64,000 bases of DNA from Ascochyta rabiei (Eukaryota > Ascomycota > Dothideomycetes > Pleosporales > Didymellaceae): positions 1,720,001 to 1,784,000 of the forward strand of contig NC_082411.1 in the NCBI RefSeq assembly GCF_004011695.2, written 5' to 3'. The position numbers and the translations under genes are program-made. Below, one piece after another: positions 39,966 through 51,679 of this stretch (positions are counted from its first letter, which is position 1; each line of letters begins with the position of its first letter). The notes under the pieces are model-generated. The model made no database searches. It was not told the DNA's origin and saw only the letters and a list, made by a program, of their open reading frames with translations.

Positions 39966-41971
39966 TCAATCCGAGTCCCCTTCGAAGTCTGAGATACCTG
40001 GATCTATACCTCAACAATCAGTTTGTTACTCATTTGAGAGTAAAGACAATGGACTACGACTCACCCTTGTATGCTGCATACTCGAATGCCCCTCCAGTCT
40101 GCTGCGCGAGATGATCTTTTAACGTTGTCAGGTTGTCTTCGGTCAGCAAAGTGTCGGGGTCTGCCATTTCGATAGTGAGACGGATGCCTTGGTTCCCGGG
40201 GCCCAGTTGCGAGATAAAGTCAAACAATCCATCAAAAGAAAACTTTGAAATGCCTGACAAAGTGATGTCTCGCAGACTGGGCAGTTCTCCAATGCCTGGC
40301 AGAATGACATCGTTAAGCTCCAGGCCGCTGACATATATCATCTCGAGCTGCGTCAAGCCTTGAACAATGGCAATCACATGCTCGTCGCGGAGCACTTCAG
40401 GGAGTAACAAGGAGAGCCGTCGCATCGATTTCAGCTGCTTCAACGAGTCGACAAGAATGTCAAGGTCATCCCGGAACATGCCGTCGGTATCTCCACTGAG
40501 TGAGAGCTCAAGCAAGTTTGTCTGCTGATATACAAGCGCTTGATGGAAGGCTTTGTGGTCCTTGAGGACATAGGAGTCGATGTCCAAGTGTTCAAGCTGC
40601 ATGTCGTGCTCCACAAGTACAGGCGTGACAACAGCAGCGCCGGATTGAAAATTCGAAAAGCTGATGCTTCGAAGACCTTTGCACTTCTTTAGCCAATCGA
40701 TCGTCTCGAGGAAAACATCGTTCTGAGTTGCCTCAAGATCCACGACCCCATAAGTGTCTTCGATGCGCAGTTGTTTCAAAGCAGTACAGCCTTGAAGCAT
40801 GGATAGATGCGCTAACGAATCATTCGAGGTGTACAGTCTTAGATCCTCCAACGAGCCACCGTGGTGACTCAGAGCTAGGAAGACTTCTGCATCAGCGCCT
40901 ATGTCGTGAAAAGTTTGGAGTGACTTCAGTGAGTTCGCCCGCATTGAGCTGACAAACTCTGCGAATTTGTGATCGCGATCGTCAGACATCCTATTTGCTA
41001 TTATAAGTAAGAGCCCAAACAAAACTTCGTTGAGACACTCACCAGGTAAATATCATCAGCGTATTGAAGTTCGGACAATACTGATAGAGTGACGCATGTA
41101 CCAGTGGGTCTTCGAGAGGTTTACCATCCCATAGCTCAAGACCTTGCAGGCGGGGCAGACGAGGAGTCCATCGAATGAGCGCGTCCGATCGTACTGCAAA
41201 CAGTTAATGCGGAAGACGTCAAGAGTAGAAGGGACCCTACATTCGCCGCTAATCATCTCGAGTGTTGGTGTGTGCTGAGTGACAGCTGGGAAAGTCAGTC
41301 TATGCCAAAGCAGTGCAGATGTAAGAAAAACCTTCTCCGACTGCATCGATGATGTCGGCGTTATGGAACCCAGTCATTCTCTTGCCAGACCTAGTTTTCC
41401 ATGTTCTGATCTTTTCAAACTGCTTCAAAGGCCCTGAAAAGAATTGCCTAAAACTGTTCAGCATCTAACATGTGCCTCGTTTAGAAAATAACTTACTTCG
41501 AGATGTTGACACGGAACTGGTCCTCTTCGAGCAAGTTGCCTAGATCGCGAAAGTCGAGGGTCTTGATATAGCGACAATACGGAAAAAGAGTAGTCTCCAG
41601 GCTGGACGCGATGATGGATCTCCATAAAATAGACCACCGCTGGGTCGTCAAAATCTTTTGGCCAAGTGAAACGATGGCATCGTCACCACCACCTCGGATG
41701 GGCGCCTCATGGTGTGATCTGGGGTGCAGATATGAGCATACTGTGAATCAGTAAATAGGTTACATGTAACTCACCGATACAGGTTGGTCAAGGCAGGCAC
41801 TGCTAACACACGGCTGGCGCAGGCGCAGTTGAAGAGCGTGTCAAACTGTCGGAGACCTGCCAGCTCTTCACACAGGACGTGCAATATGTCGTCTGGAAGC
41901 GCTGGAGCCATTGCGTTATGACTTCTCCAAAAGCTGTTGTTACCGATGTTGGTGTCGATATATCCCATCAA
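39966..41971 (-). CDS. F-box/LRR-like protein
   Basis: Probable F-box substrate adaptor; the target is unknown. Exons: 41971-41775, 41718-41497, 41447-41332, 41285-41241, 41193-41043, 40990-40065 and 39988-39966, about 559 aa. The N-terminus has an F-box-like helix, LPDDILHVLCEELAGLRQFDT. The body is a run of leucine-rich segments with regular spacing (SLEDLRLYTS, ALKQLRIED, LRSISFSNF, LEHLDIDSY, LLELSLSG, MRRLSLLLP). The small last exon gives the acidic end DFEGDSD; without it the frame would stop at 40054 just after the GTGAGT donor. The start could instead be the ATG at 41911 (MAPALPDD), which sits closer to the F-box. Several introns are about 50 nt and were placed by frame alone, so exons 3-5 are less certain. 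Confidence 0.8.
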
Positions 41972-42403
41972 TCAGACGCTTCGCTGCGCGTTGATTGGGG
42001 GTAGACACAACACGTGATTTGAGCAAAGTGCAGCGGAGTGCCTGAGGAGATCTAGTCGTAAATTTAATAAAACTTACTTTTACCTCCTTCTACTACTAGC
42101 CTCTATCTCTACTGCCAAATTTTGCAAGGTCTCTCTGTGTTAGAGCTGAAAGTCCATATAGTGAAATCTATTTATATTTTATATTCTAGGCATGATTTAT
42201 TCTGGATCAAAGTACCTCGCTGAAGACAGTGTTCCCGATCTTTTCATGCCTTGCCTTCTAGCGTTAGGCAACAACCACGCTGATGTCACCGCCACTAGCG
42301 CGTTTTCAGCCTACGCGTTCTCAGCCTACGCGTTCTCCTATGCGTTGGTAACTTTACCTTAGCTGCGATGCATGGCATAACGCCACCGACATGAGCATTC
42401 AGA
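41972..42403. promoter_or_regulatory. Divergent promoter region, F-box gene / RAD9
   Basis: 432 bp between oppositely directed starts. It includes a small direct repeat of the form CAGCCTACGCGTTCT near 42306-42336 and an AT-rich patch at 42055-42190. No gene. Confidence 0.5.
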
Positions 42404-43819
42404 ATGGTCGTCCTCAACTTCACACTGACACCTGAGGCTGCGTCGAAAGTACACGATCTCCTTGTGTGCTTGGGAAAGTTCAGCGAAACCGTCGCCATCG
42501 AAGCGCGTCGAGAAAGGGTGGGTCACCTTGACTCTTATTCACTTTAGTCACTTCTCTCATACATGTCTTCTCAGTTCACATTCACCGCTCTCAACTCGTC
42601 CAAGTCTGCATACTGCGCCGTGACCCTCGATGGCAAGCACTTCTTCAGCAAGTACGAATGTGTCCCAAACTCCGGGGGCGCGGATGGACGTTTCACGTGC
42701 AGCATGTATACCAAAGCATTGCTATCTGTTTTCAAAGGACGGCTGTACGATCCGCTAGGTCGAGACGGAGCAGTCCAACGTTGTGAAGTCAGTCTACAGG
42801 ACCAAGAGAACGAGAGCTATTGCAGGTTCATTATCAAAATGGTTTGCAATCAAGGAGTCACCAAGACGTACAAGTTGACCTACGAGGCTGTCGATGTCAT
42901 GCATGCACTGTTCGACCGCAGCGTGGCACTAAATCGATGGAGTATGCACTCAAGTGCCATCAGAGAATACATTGAATACTTTGGCACTAAGACAGAATTG
43001 CTGGATATCTTCACTAGCGAAGATGGAAGATGTGTGTTCAAGAGCTATACCGAAAAGATCTCCGATGGGAAAGAGATTTTGAAGCACCCGCTTGTCACAG
43101 CAGTCGCAGTCAACACATCCGATTTTGAGGACTTCAACGTCCAAGCTGGTCTACACACTGTCATTAGCGTAAAGGACTTCAAAGCAATTGTCCTGCACGC
43201 AGATACTTTGAAAACAAGCCTGAAAGCGTACTACTCGCAACCAACGCGGCCGCTACAGTTCAGCTATGGATGCGACGGATTGTTAAGCGAGTTCACTCTT
43301 ATGACATCTGGAGACTACACTGGAGCCCCGCCAACACCTACTCCTGCACCTCAGCAACAGACAGCTACGCCGCGGCAACAAAGCAGACAAGCCTCACACG
43401 CCCCACCGGCTGTCTCAGAGCGGCTGGACACGCGCAGAATACGTTCAGAGATGCCGCCACCAGTCCAGCCGGCATCACGACGTGATCAGAATGGTCGACT
43501 ACGGAATCCAGGCTCGCGACAACCCTCGTCAACTCCGGCACAATCCCAGACGGTGCAACCACAGGTCCAGGCTGAGGACGAGGAGTCTCTGTTCGTGCCG
43601 CACAACGATGCGAGGATGCAAGAAGAGGAGGATGCGGCATGGGCGCCAATGGACTACGACAAGGAGGAGACGTTGGGTTGGGATGCGAGTGCGGATCACG
43701 ACGTTTCGGTCTTCCCAACATTCCGCGATAGCGGCAGCATGTCGAGAACGACTACGACGGAAAGCAATGCTGTGATCGAACCAACACAGCGGTTATCGGA
43801 GATCAAGGGGTTATGGTAA
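42404..43819 (+). CDS. RAD9: DNA damage checkpoint protein Rad9 (9-1-1 clamp)
   Basis: Subunit of the Rad9-Hus1-Rad1 clamp that loads at DNA lesions and activates ATR/Mec1-type checkpoint signalling. Symbol follows fission yeast; the budding-yeast counterpart is DDC1. Two exons: 42404-42517 and 42575-43819, 452 aa. Exon 1 encodes MVVLNFTLTPEAASKVHDLL and joins in phase to FTFTALNSSKSAYC, the PCNA-like N-terminal fold. The second PCNA-like lobe follows (TELLDIFTSEDG, HTVISVKDFKAIVLHA, RPLQFSYGCDGLLSEFTLMT). From about residue 305 the tail is disordered, Pro/Gln/Ser/Thr-rich and acidic, the expected phosphorylation region, and ends RLSEIKGLW. The ATG at 42563 lies inside the intron and is not the start. 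Confidence 0.95.
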
Positions 43820-44187
43820 GTACAAGCATCTCCGTACGCTGTGATGACTGTAGTGTAGTATGGGAAAGCCGATCCATTGTACTGTATGGAAGATGTATGT
43901 ATGAGTCAGGTCAGACGCGCCACAGATAATGCAAGTCCATCGTCCGACCGATAGCGACGGCCATCTCGTGCATCAATCAAAAGATGCCATCTTTAATCCC
44001 CATAATACCAGCGCTCTGAAAGAATTCCGATGGGCCAAAATAAGACGTTTGTCCAAAGCTTTCGGGCTTGTGAGCCAGTGTAAGTGCTACAGGCAGCTTT
44101 TCTCTACTGCTCTCTGTTCGGATGGTGTGACTGCGCTTGTCGAAAGCTTGACGAGCGTACACAGAGATAGTGCGTCACTTCACAAGG
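43820..44187. other. Short convergent intergenic region
   Basis: 368 bp between the 3' ends of RAD9 and the PWWP gene. No feature recognised. Confidence 0.4.
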
Positions 44188-46004
44188 TCATTCATTTTGC
44201 AGTACCGCCTCTTCCCGCGGCGGCAAACGTTGATTTGACTGGGCTGCTTTCTTCTCGAAGACGTCCCTCTCCAACTCAGGAAGCTGCTGGAGACGAGCCA
44301 AAAAGTGACCGCTGAGGTGGTCGTCCCCAATGTAGACGTAGAAGAAATCGGCAATGTACTCCGAGAGCAATGCCTTCATCTCGTCGTGAGCCTGGAGAGA
44401 CATTTCGCTTTGGTACACGGAGCAGGCGAAAACCATGACATTCACCATATCCCACCAAGGCTGCGTCTTCCTAGTCTTCTCGACAATGTGGTCGAGTAGG
44501 TCGTCCATGCTCAAGAGCTCTGCCGACTCCCAAGCAGATATGCACTGGGCAAACGTCTCTGCAACCTGCTCTTCATCTTGGGGAAGTCTGTGTCCAAAGT
44601 CGCCATCTGACAAGAACTCTGCTACCAGTTTGAAGTCGTCTGGGAGAATATCAGAGAGTCGCGGATGTTCGAGTTCCCACGTGTTCTCGCCTATAGGCGT
44701 GAGATAGCTGTGTGCTGAGACGGCGTTACGGAAGTATGGGCGCTCCCAGACGTGGCACTTCATCAGCTGGAACCTGTGTTGTTTGCGCTCCGGGTCGGCT
44801 TCCGGATCGCCTTCGACTTTAGGCCCAACAAACACTTGTACAAATTGACTGCTTTCTTCTCTGGTAATTGTTAGCCTTTGATGGCGCTATTCATTACTAC
44901 AACTTACAAACTTTCCTCAATGACATCTTCGTTGGGAAGCGGTGCAGCTGAAGTATTTGATCCCTTGCGAGATTGACTCGCTGAAGTGGATGGTCTCTGT
45001 TTTACCGTACTGCCCTTGCGATGCATTCCCGAGATTTCCGGGGTACGCCCGAATGGCTTGAGTTCACTGGCAGACGTCGGCTTTTTCTGTCGAGGTATTG
45101 GCGGTAGATCATCATCAGATGTGAGAGGCATTGGCGAAAGAGTACAGTTCGAAGACTGAGAGGGGAAGCCGTACGAATCTGTTCGCACTGAGCTTCGATC
45201 ACCTCCATTCAGCTTTCTCTTGTGTGAAGGCGAGAGCAGCCCATCATCTGAAGGTGTTGACAGTGGAAAGCCTGGACGCTTTGATGACCATGGAGAAGGA
45301 GCGAGAGGCCTAACCCTTCTTGGAGGCGAAGGTGTCGTGGCGAGGAGTCTTGAAGGAATTTGTGCATGTCCATGAGGAGGCAATGTTTGCTTTCGACGAG
45401 GTATTGGCGAAGATAACAGCCCTGGTCGTTCAGGCGGCCAGAAAACGGAGTCATGTAAGATATTCGAACGCTCTGTCTCGAATTCTGGCTTTGGCGTGAG
45501 CGAAACCTTCTGAGAGTGAAAGTCAACCAAACTCCTAGTGAGAGCGAGACGCATCTCGGGGTCGTTGTCTGAGTCGTCGTCTTCTTCATCGCTGTCAATG
45601 ACTATTGTGTCATGATCTTGGCCTCCAAGTACAGCTTTCCAGTGGTCGAGGTCAAGGTCAGACTCCAAAACTTCAAGCGCTACAGTATAGGCGTCAGCGA
45701 GTCCAGGGTTGGACTGCATAGTGTCCTTGTCGGCGGCGTGGGGATCAAATTCGTGAAGGTCTGTTGTTGTTGCCCATCGACTACAGTGGTTAGTACGAAC
45801 GAGCTCGCGGCAGTGTTCGACTTACAGCTGGCTTGCGTCCAGAACTCCAGCCAATTTCAGTATAGGAGTGACATAGCCAAGCGGCCGAGTTCGAAGGAAA
45901 GCCTTCGGTGGGACGTCGTCCGTGCAATATATGGAGGGCCACGGTGGAAGACCAGATCCAGGCTGATGATACAGAATTAAGCTGCCGGGTATGAAGCTTG
46001 TCAT
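44188..46004 (-). CDS. PWWP-domain protein with BTB-like C-terminal domain
   Basis: Probable chromatin reader; no named orthologue recognised. Exons: 46004-45826, 45780-44908 and 44860-44188, 574 aa. The N-terminus has a PWWP-type fold start, FIPGSLILYHQPGSGLPPWPS, then TRPLGYVTPILKL and, across intron 1, RWATTTDLHEFDP. The middle (about 100-350) is disordered, with acidic patches (DSDEEDDDSDND) and Ser/Pro-rich stretches. The C-terminus reads VFVGPKVEGDPE, FQLMKCHVWERPYFRNAV, LPDDFKLVAEFLSDGDFG, ELLSMDDLLDHIV and NVMVFACSVYQSE, in the order of a BTB/POZ fold (yF contact, LV-eYL, L--L-D-V, A-vY). Both introns have good signals (GTAAGT donors, ACTAAC or CTAAC branches). An in-frame ATG at 46073 would add 23 residues; 46004 has A at -3 and puts PWWP at the very start, as expected. 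Confidence 0.72.
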
Positions 46005-46757
46005 CTTGCGTCTTGTAATTGATTGTATTGGCTTCAAGTAAGACGTTCTGCTGTAGCTGCCATCCAAAAGCATAACTTCTTGATAGCAAGATAGCTGACG
46101 AGGTGAAGTTACCGTCTTTTACTAAGCCTGTATAAGAGAGGGTTTATTTTGACGCAGCGGTTGTTGAAGCCTTCATAAGTACGAGTGGTAGTTAGAGTAT
46201 GAGTGGTAGTTGAGCGTCGATTCGAGGGCACCAGGAGAAAATAGTGAAGAAGGGTGTGGAAAAGTTCAAAGGATATATGGTGTAAGGCTGACAAAAGATC
46301 CTCTCAAGTTTATGACTTGGCAGCATCTCGAGGTCAGGTAAAGGTGGGTGGAGCTTGATTGTGATGGTGAGAGAGGACAGCACACCCCCAGATTCTAGAC
46401 TATCAAAAATCATTTTCATACTACATCCGAATCAACGTCATTTCAATCCAGCAGCAAAACACAACATCCACCCATTCAGTTGGGTGAGTTGTAGGAAGTT
46501 GGTGGTGCGGAGTGCGGAGTGTTCGGGGGTTACCTAAGCAAGACGATCGGCCAATCTCAGGACATCTGGCATCAAGCTGACCACCACAGACAACCAGAGC
46601 TTCGAAACAACCTACGCGCTCGATCTTCTTCACGGTTTCGACATATTCGTCGTGTACCGGTTTGCGCCTGACCAATTGTGCCCTGCAGTCGCACTGCTCG
46701 TACACGTATACCACACCACAAGACCTCCCACCTTCACAACCACCCACAAACTACATC
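46005..46757. promoter_or_regulatory. Divergent promoter region, PWWP gene / SEC11
   Basis: 753 bp between oppositely directed starts. Short CACAACC/CCACCC-rich DNA precedes the SEC11 start. Nothing else recognised. Confidence 0.45.
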
Positions 46758-47419
46758 ATGCTAGGCGTCGCCGGTATGCAGCCCCGGCAACTCGCCACAC
46801 AAGTCCTGAACTTTGCGCTTGTTCTCTCGACCGCCTTCATGCTTTGGAAAGGGCTCTCCGTAGTCAGCGACTCACCTTCACCGATCGTCGTTGTCTTGTC
46901 AGGGTCCATGGAGCCCGCGTTCCAGAGGGGAGATCTGCTGTTTTTGTGGAACCGGGGCTTGGACACGCAAGTGGGAGAGGTCGTGGTGTACAATGTCAAG
47001 GGCAAGGATATCCCGATTGTGCACAGGGTTGTGAGGAGATATGGTGGAAAGTAAGTTCAGCTACACTTCTGTTCGTTGTGGGACGAGAAGAAGAGCGCAA
47101 GTCCGCAGCTGCCCAAGATACAGAGGATTGAGATCGACGCGTCCAGTTGCTGTTGTTCCGCATTGGTTCGGACAAGCTAACATACATCAGCAAAACGCCC
47201 CTCCGTCTGCTCACCAAGGGTGATAACAACCTCGCAGACGACACAGAGCTTTACGCCCAAGATCAATCCTTCTTGAACCGCAAAGAAGACGTGATCGGCA
47301 GCGTCTTTGGCTTCATCCCCTTTGTCGGATACGTTACGATTCTGCTGAGCGAGCACCCGTGGCTGAAGCAGGTCATGCTGGGGACAATGGGGTTGATGGT
47401 GGTGTTGCAGCGGGAATGA
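46758..47419 (+). CDS. SEC11: Signal peptidase complex catalytic subunit Sec11
   Basis: Catalytic serine protease of the ER signal peptidase complex, cleaving signal peptides of secreted and membrane proteins. Two exons: 46758-47050 and 47191-47419 with a 140-nt intron (GTAAGT donor, GCTAAC branch); 173 aa, normal length. A single N-terminal membrane segment ([13 protein letters not shown]) precedes the catalytic core: [11 protein letters not shown] (nucleophile Ser), [14 protein letters not shown] (His) and [14 protein letters not shown] (catalytic Asp region). The C-terminus [18 protein letters not shown] then LMVVLQRE is hydrophobic and conserved. Reading through the intron gives a premature stop, so splicing is required. 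Very secure. Confidence 0.97.
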
Positions 47420-47953
47420 TATCAACAGGAGCTGTTAAAAGTAGGATACCATAGACATTGGGAATACCGTGTCAGTGTTGGTAAGAGTGGAACCGAATAC
47501 AACGCACGCGGTTATAGCACAGCAAGGCGTTCTGGTCGTCATGCAGATAGCAATCAAAAGCTATCCTGTATCTTCAGCTTAGTATCTCAGCTTGCCGTGC
47601 ACTTTCATCTCTCTTGTTCCATGGTACCACGAGATCATACCAGCACTGCTCTTCATGCCCCAAACTTGAACACGCTACTCTTTCCTCAAACAAACATTGT
47701 CTCTCTCGTTTCTGGGAGGGAGTCGGCAAAGGTTGAAGCGATAGAAGGAAGAAGGAAGTAAGGAAGGACTAATAGAAGAATACAAAGCTACATTCTACAA
47801 CACCCAAGAGAGATCTGTGTAATGGTCTGTCAAGGTTAGTGTTGAACGCTACTGCTAAAAAGCTTGTTGCGTCTAGAACGCTCCTGCAGAGATCGAGCCA
47901 TATCCGCAAGATCATGCAAGAGCGACCCGGACCAGCGCGGGCAAAAGAACCGC
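47420..47953. other. SEC11 3' flank
   Basis: No gene recognised; contains purine-rich GGAAGGAAG DNA near 47740-47770. Confidence 0.4.
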
Positions 47954-47958
47954 AAAAA
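47954..47958 (-). terminator. RNA polymerase III terminator of the tRNA
   Basis: Five T on the minus strand, 7 bp beyond the tRNA 3' end, in a T-rich context. Confidence 0.75.
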
Positions 47959-47965
47959 GAAACGT

Positions 47966-48049
47966 TGCATCCGGCGGGGATTGAACCCGCGACCCCCTGC
48001 TTGAACCGTGAATGGGAAGCAGATGTGCTAACCACTGCACTACGAATGC
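47966..48049 (-). tRNA. tRNA-Gly (anticodon CCC) with an 11-nt intron
   Basis: Acceptor arms GCATTCG and CGGATGC pair over seven positions (one G-U). The D arm GTGCAGTGGTTAGCAC, anticodon stem TCTGC/GCAGG, and T arm with GGTTCAATCC (B box) are all present. Anticodon CCC is at 48016-48014. The anticodon loop is interrupted after A37 by 11 nt (48012-48002), the canonical tRNA intron position. Without the intron the molecule is 73 nt including the discriminator A. No CCA is encoded, as expected in eukaryotes. Confidence 0.96.
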
Positions 48050-49218
48050 TTTATGTTTTCATTACTATGACGCAAAAAATAACAATTATAACCACCAGCT
48101 AAAAAAGCAAGGTAGCTGTGCCGCAGCCCCGCGATGAACCTAGAGAAATTTCATCACCAGCTAAACTTCAGTCAACATCGTCACAGCAATACAAGATCCG
48201 TATCTCCTCGCAAGGGACGGCCCGACCCCCCCCCAACCCCCCTCTAAGCAAGGAAGGACAAGACCGCTATACCGAACCTGCATTCGGAGGCCACCAACCA
48301 GCTCGCGATCCAGTAGCCTTCCAGCGCGACGACAAGCGTAGAAAAGTACCCAGTCGTCAAAGCTGAGACCTGAGCTAAGCTGCTTGCCAGGCAAACATCG
48401 AATGTATTCCCGATGCAGAGGATTTCAAGAGGCAGTTGTAGGACTCGTCTAGTAAACCCAGCTTTCAGCTGTTTTGTTGTGGATGCTGTGCAGACTCATC
48501 ATGTTCAGCAGTAGGGTGCTTCGCTGTCTGGCTTGCCATGTAACTGGATGCGCGTCTCGACGCTCTGAGAAAGCAGGTCGTTCTCAATACAGACGGGAGC
48601 ATCAGGCTTCTGAGCCCTCTCTAGTACCTTGGGCGATTGGTGGACTGACATGTACGCATCTTCCATTGGCAGATGCTAGTTCTTCATCGAACGCAGCGGA
48701 CTTGACTGTCGTTCGGAAAAGGGAAGGCTGGGACCTGCAGTACCGAGGCATGAGTAGCGCTACGCGAACGCGTTCAGTTGCGTCACGATAGCCACCATTG
48801 TAAATAGTCTCCAAGTTGTTGTATTGCAACGGTCAGCGCAGCGGTTGCGTGTTGATCCACGACGAGCATACATCACCGAGATGTTAGCAAAGAAGTCGTG
48901 CAAGATATTGAAACCGCAGTTGACTATTGTACAAAGATCATGAGCTTCGGGATGTCTTCCGCGCCCTCGACATGAGAGAACGCCATACATCGTGAACGGG
49001 TATCGAAGCCATGTCTGCCTTGGTGAAGCTATACTGCGGCAGTCCGTCGAAATGAACCAGATCGCTAGCTTGCTTCCACACAGAACCATTAGAATGAACC
49101 ATGAGAAACACCGATCCTGAAGCCGCCCATGATACCATAACTAGCCACCAAGAGTGCAGAAAGAGGAAGCACGTGCGAGTGCATATTAGTCTGAGAAAGA
49201 GCGCGAGTCAAGTGAGAT
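48050..49218. other. Intergenic, 1.17 kb
   Basis: Between the tRNA 5' end and the NHP6 3' end. No gene recognised; the frames at 48474-48791 and 48760-49089 lack domain or signal features. Confidence 0.4.
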
Positions 49219-49700
49219 TTACTCGGACTCCTCTTCCTCTTCCTCGTCCTGGGCCTGCAGTTGATTGTTAGCAAGAGCGTAGCAAAGCACACGCAAGTGT
49301 GACGTACCTGGTAAGCAGCCTTCTCCTCCTCGTAGCGCTTCTTGTCGGCAGCAGCCTTAGCCTCGTAAGGAGTACGCTGCTTCTCGGTGAGAGCCTTCCA
49401 CTTCTCACCAAGCATCTTGCCGACCTCACCTATGGAAAGTTAGAAGAAGTTGCACGAACCGTGCTAGAAGACGCCCACTTACCGAACTTGATGCCGGGGT
49501 TGTCCTCACGGACCTTGTCGCGCTGCTCGTTGGCGAAGAACATGTAGGCAGAAAGACCGCGCTTGGGCGCGTTGGGGTCTGTCACTTGTTAGTATTGTAA
49601 CAAAGCCGTAGGTGCACGTGATTGACATACCCTTCTTCTTCTTGCCAGAGTCGGCCTTGGTGGCCCTGCCCTTGCCGCGGGTTACCTTCTCCTTAGGCAT
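49219..49700 (-). CDS. NHP6: HMG-box non-histone chromosomal protein Nhp6
   Basis: Small DNA-bending HMGB protein that helps FACT and promoter chromatin. Four exons: 49700-49631, 49578-49483, 49429-49308 and 49254-49219; 107 aa. A basic N-terminal arm ([26 protein letters not shown]) leads into one HMG box: [54 protein letters not shown]. The short tail [11 protein letters not shown] is acidic and encoded by a 36-nt last exon; yeast Nhp6 lacks such a tail, but filamentous fungi often have one. Upstream on the same strand, two likely 5'-UTR introns can be drawn (50230-50021 and 49978-49728, GTGAGT/AG and GTAAGT/AG). Confidence 0.96.
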
Positions 49701-51679
49701 GTTGATGGAGTGAACTGTCTATGCAAGCTGTCAGTAGGTGATTTTGGAAACGTGGTACAACGCGCAGGGAAACGGATCATGGCCTCGATAAAATGACGCA
49801 AAGACGAGGTGAATGACAGCGGAACCGCCAGTAGCGACGTTGGCAAATGGCGGGTGCACATGGGTGACGAGTGCTGCAGCAGCACCTTGCAGCGCGCGTG
49901 CAGTGACGCGGTCGCAAAACACCGCAATGCGTGGTGAGAAATCGCGATGATGCGATAATGGAAGCTGCAAGGACTTACGGTAGGCTTTGGAATCGGCTGA
50001 ATTCAATGGGTTGACTCAAGTCTGCGTGGTGGTCAGTATGGGTGTGGTTACTGTGCAGCGCGACGTGATGAACAGGAATTGGAACGCGATGCCGGTCGAA
50101 AGACGCAGAAAAGAAGGCAGGAAACCTTGTAGAGACGCGAATTGAGGCCAGAGAACGCGCAGGAAATAGTGTAGGGGTGTTGGGTTGGGTTGGATGTCAA
50201 GTTGATGTGTATAGTGCAAGCGAGACTCACCAAAGTCGTGTTCTGCGGTGGAAGCAGTTTGTATGGAGAGGATTTGTATGAGAGAAAGCGCAGCACACAG
50301 TATGAAGGCGGGTGCGGCCAGTCCCCCAAAACCGCGGGCAGGTGCCAAGCAGGGTTAGGTAAGCGAACTCTGATGTTATGGCAGGCGCGAACGCGCCCGC
50401 ACAGCAAGCCCCTCCTAACTTGGCCGGCACCTTTCAGCACCACCCGGGCTGCAAACGATATCGGCGCACCTCGTAGGGACCGTCGGCTGTCTCTGCCCAT
50501 GTCCAGCAATGTGCTGGTCGATTTCTTGAAAAAGCCGCCTGCAAAGTACAAACATGCCTTCTGCGACCCTGTGGAGGCATTTGACATTTGTGCAGGTGCA
50601 GGGCCAGGGCGACGTACGACGCGCAGCACTTTGAGCGCGGGTGGTCGCCTGCCAGCCTTGTCCGCCCGGTTTCGAGCACTGAGATTGCGCGCAGTGACCG
50701 GGAGGTGCTACGACTGGCCATGCGACTGGCCATGCGACTGGCCAATGCTGCGCAAAGTCGCCCTTGATGTCACTTTGCCAGTTTGCCTGTTGGCAGGTTG
50801 ATGCTACTCGCTCGCTCAGCAAGCTGCCAGCCCACTGCGCGCCGACCGAAAGGGGCTGCCTGCGATCTTCGATGTTCTCCAGACGCCGCTTGGACGCTGG
50901 CCCGGCCGTGAGCTTGTCTCCCTAACCCCGCAGCAAGTGGTCCATTGCGGCATTGCCGTCGCCGAGTTTCATGCGCCTGGTCCGCTTCTAGTAACAAAAG
51001 ACGGCTGGCTGTCTCGCAGTGACACGCCCGTGACTTGGGAGCATGAGCTGGAAACCGGAAACATCACGTCTCTGAAGTTGCTCATGGGCGGTTTCCGATG
51101 GCTGACAACCTCACGCCCTCTTCAGATTACGCACTGGGTGCTGTCGTTGCCTATTCGAGCCTGATATAAAACCGCGATAAAGCTGCCGCGGCGAGCTCAT
51201 GATGCATCTCTACGCCGCGGCCGTCGAGGCCAGGCGGCACGCTCCACCCTGCCTCACGCGTGACTTGGAGACTGGAAAACGAGCGCAGCCATCTGTTCAC
51301 GACCATGATCTTGACAACAAAGCTGTTGTACGTGGTGAATTTCGTGCTCTGGTTAGGAGCTACGCCCAACGTTGAATGTGCCAGTTTCAAGCTCTCGACT
51401 CCCTTACAGCTTTCATCGCTCCGGTAACCGCGGTCAACAAACTGCGTCATACTTCTTCTTGAACCTTCTTCCAGAGCTTTCCACAAGCGCCCGTGACGCT
51501 CCTGGTACATGCACCCCCTGGCAAGTCGTTGCCATCTGTGCAACTGAGGCGCTCAAGACCTCCAGCTGAAGGTACCTCGTGTTTCCGTCAAGCATCTGAG
51601 CCATGGGTCGCAGCAGGCTAAGTAGGGTAGGACAAGTCTTTCACCTGAAATTCTGCAACATCTCCAAGTGGTAGGACCG
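49701..51679. other. NHP6 leader/promoter and intergenic DNA, 2 kb
   Basis: The left 500 bp probably holds the NHP6 5' UTR with two introns. A 12-bp repeat CGACTGGCCATG, about three copies, lies at 50711-50744. No protein-coding gene recognised; long frames on both strands near 50.2-50.8 kb are compositional. Confidence 0.45.
50711..50744. repeat. 12-bp tandem repeat, nearly three copies
   Basis: CGACTGGCCATG twice, then CGACTGGCCA. Each unit contains the palindrome TGGCCA. Confidence 0.85.

Noticed and set aside
39986..39999. CTGAGATACC on the plus strand near the thiamine gene, resembling the core of a TPP riboswitch
   Set aside because: It is on the strand opposite the thiamine gene, lies in the last intron/exon of the neighbouring F-box gene, and the other conserved riboswitch elements and pairing stems are not visible.
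47839..48102. 87-aa plus-strand frame
   Set aside because: It reads through the reverse complement of the tRNA-Gly gene.
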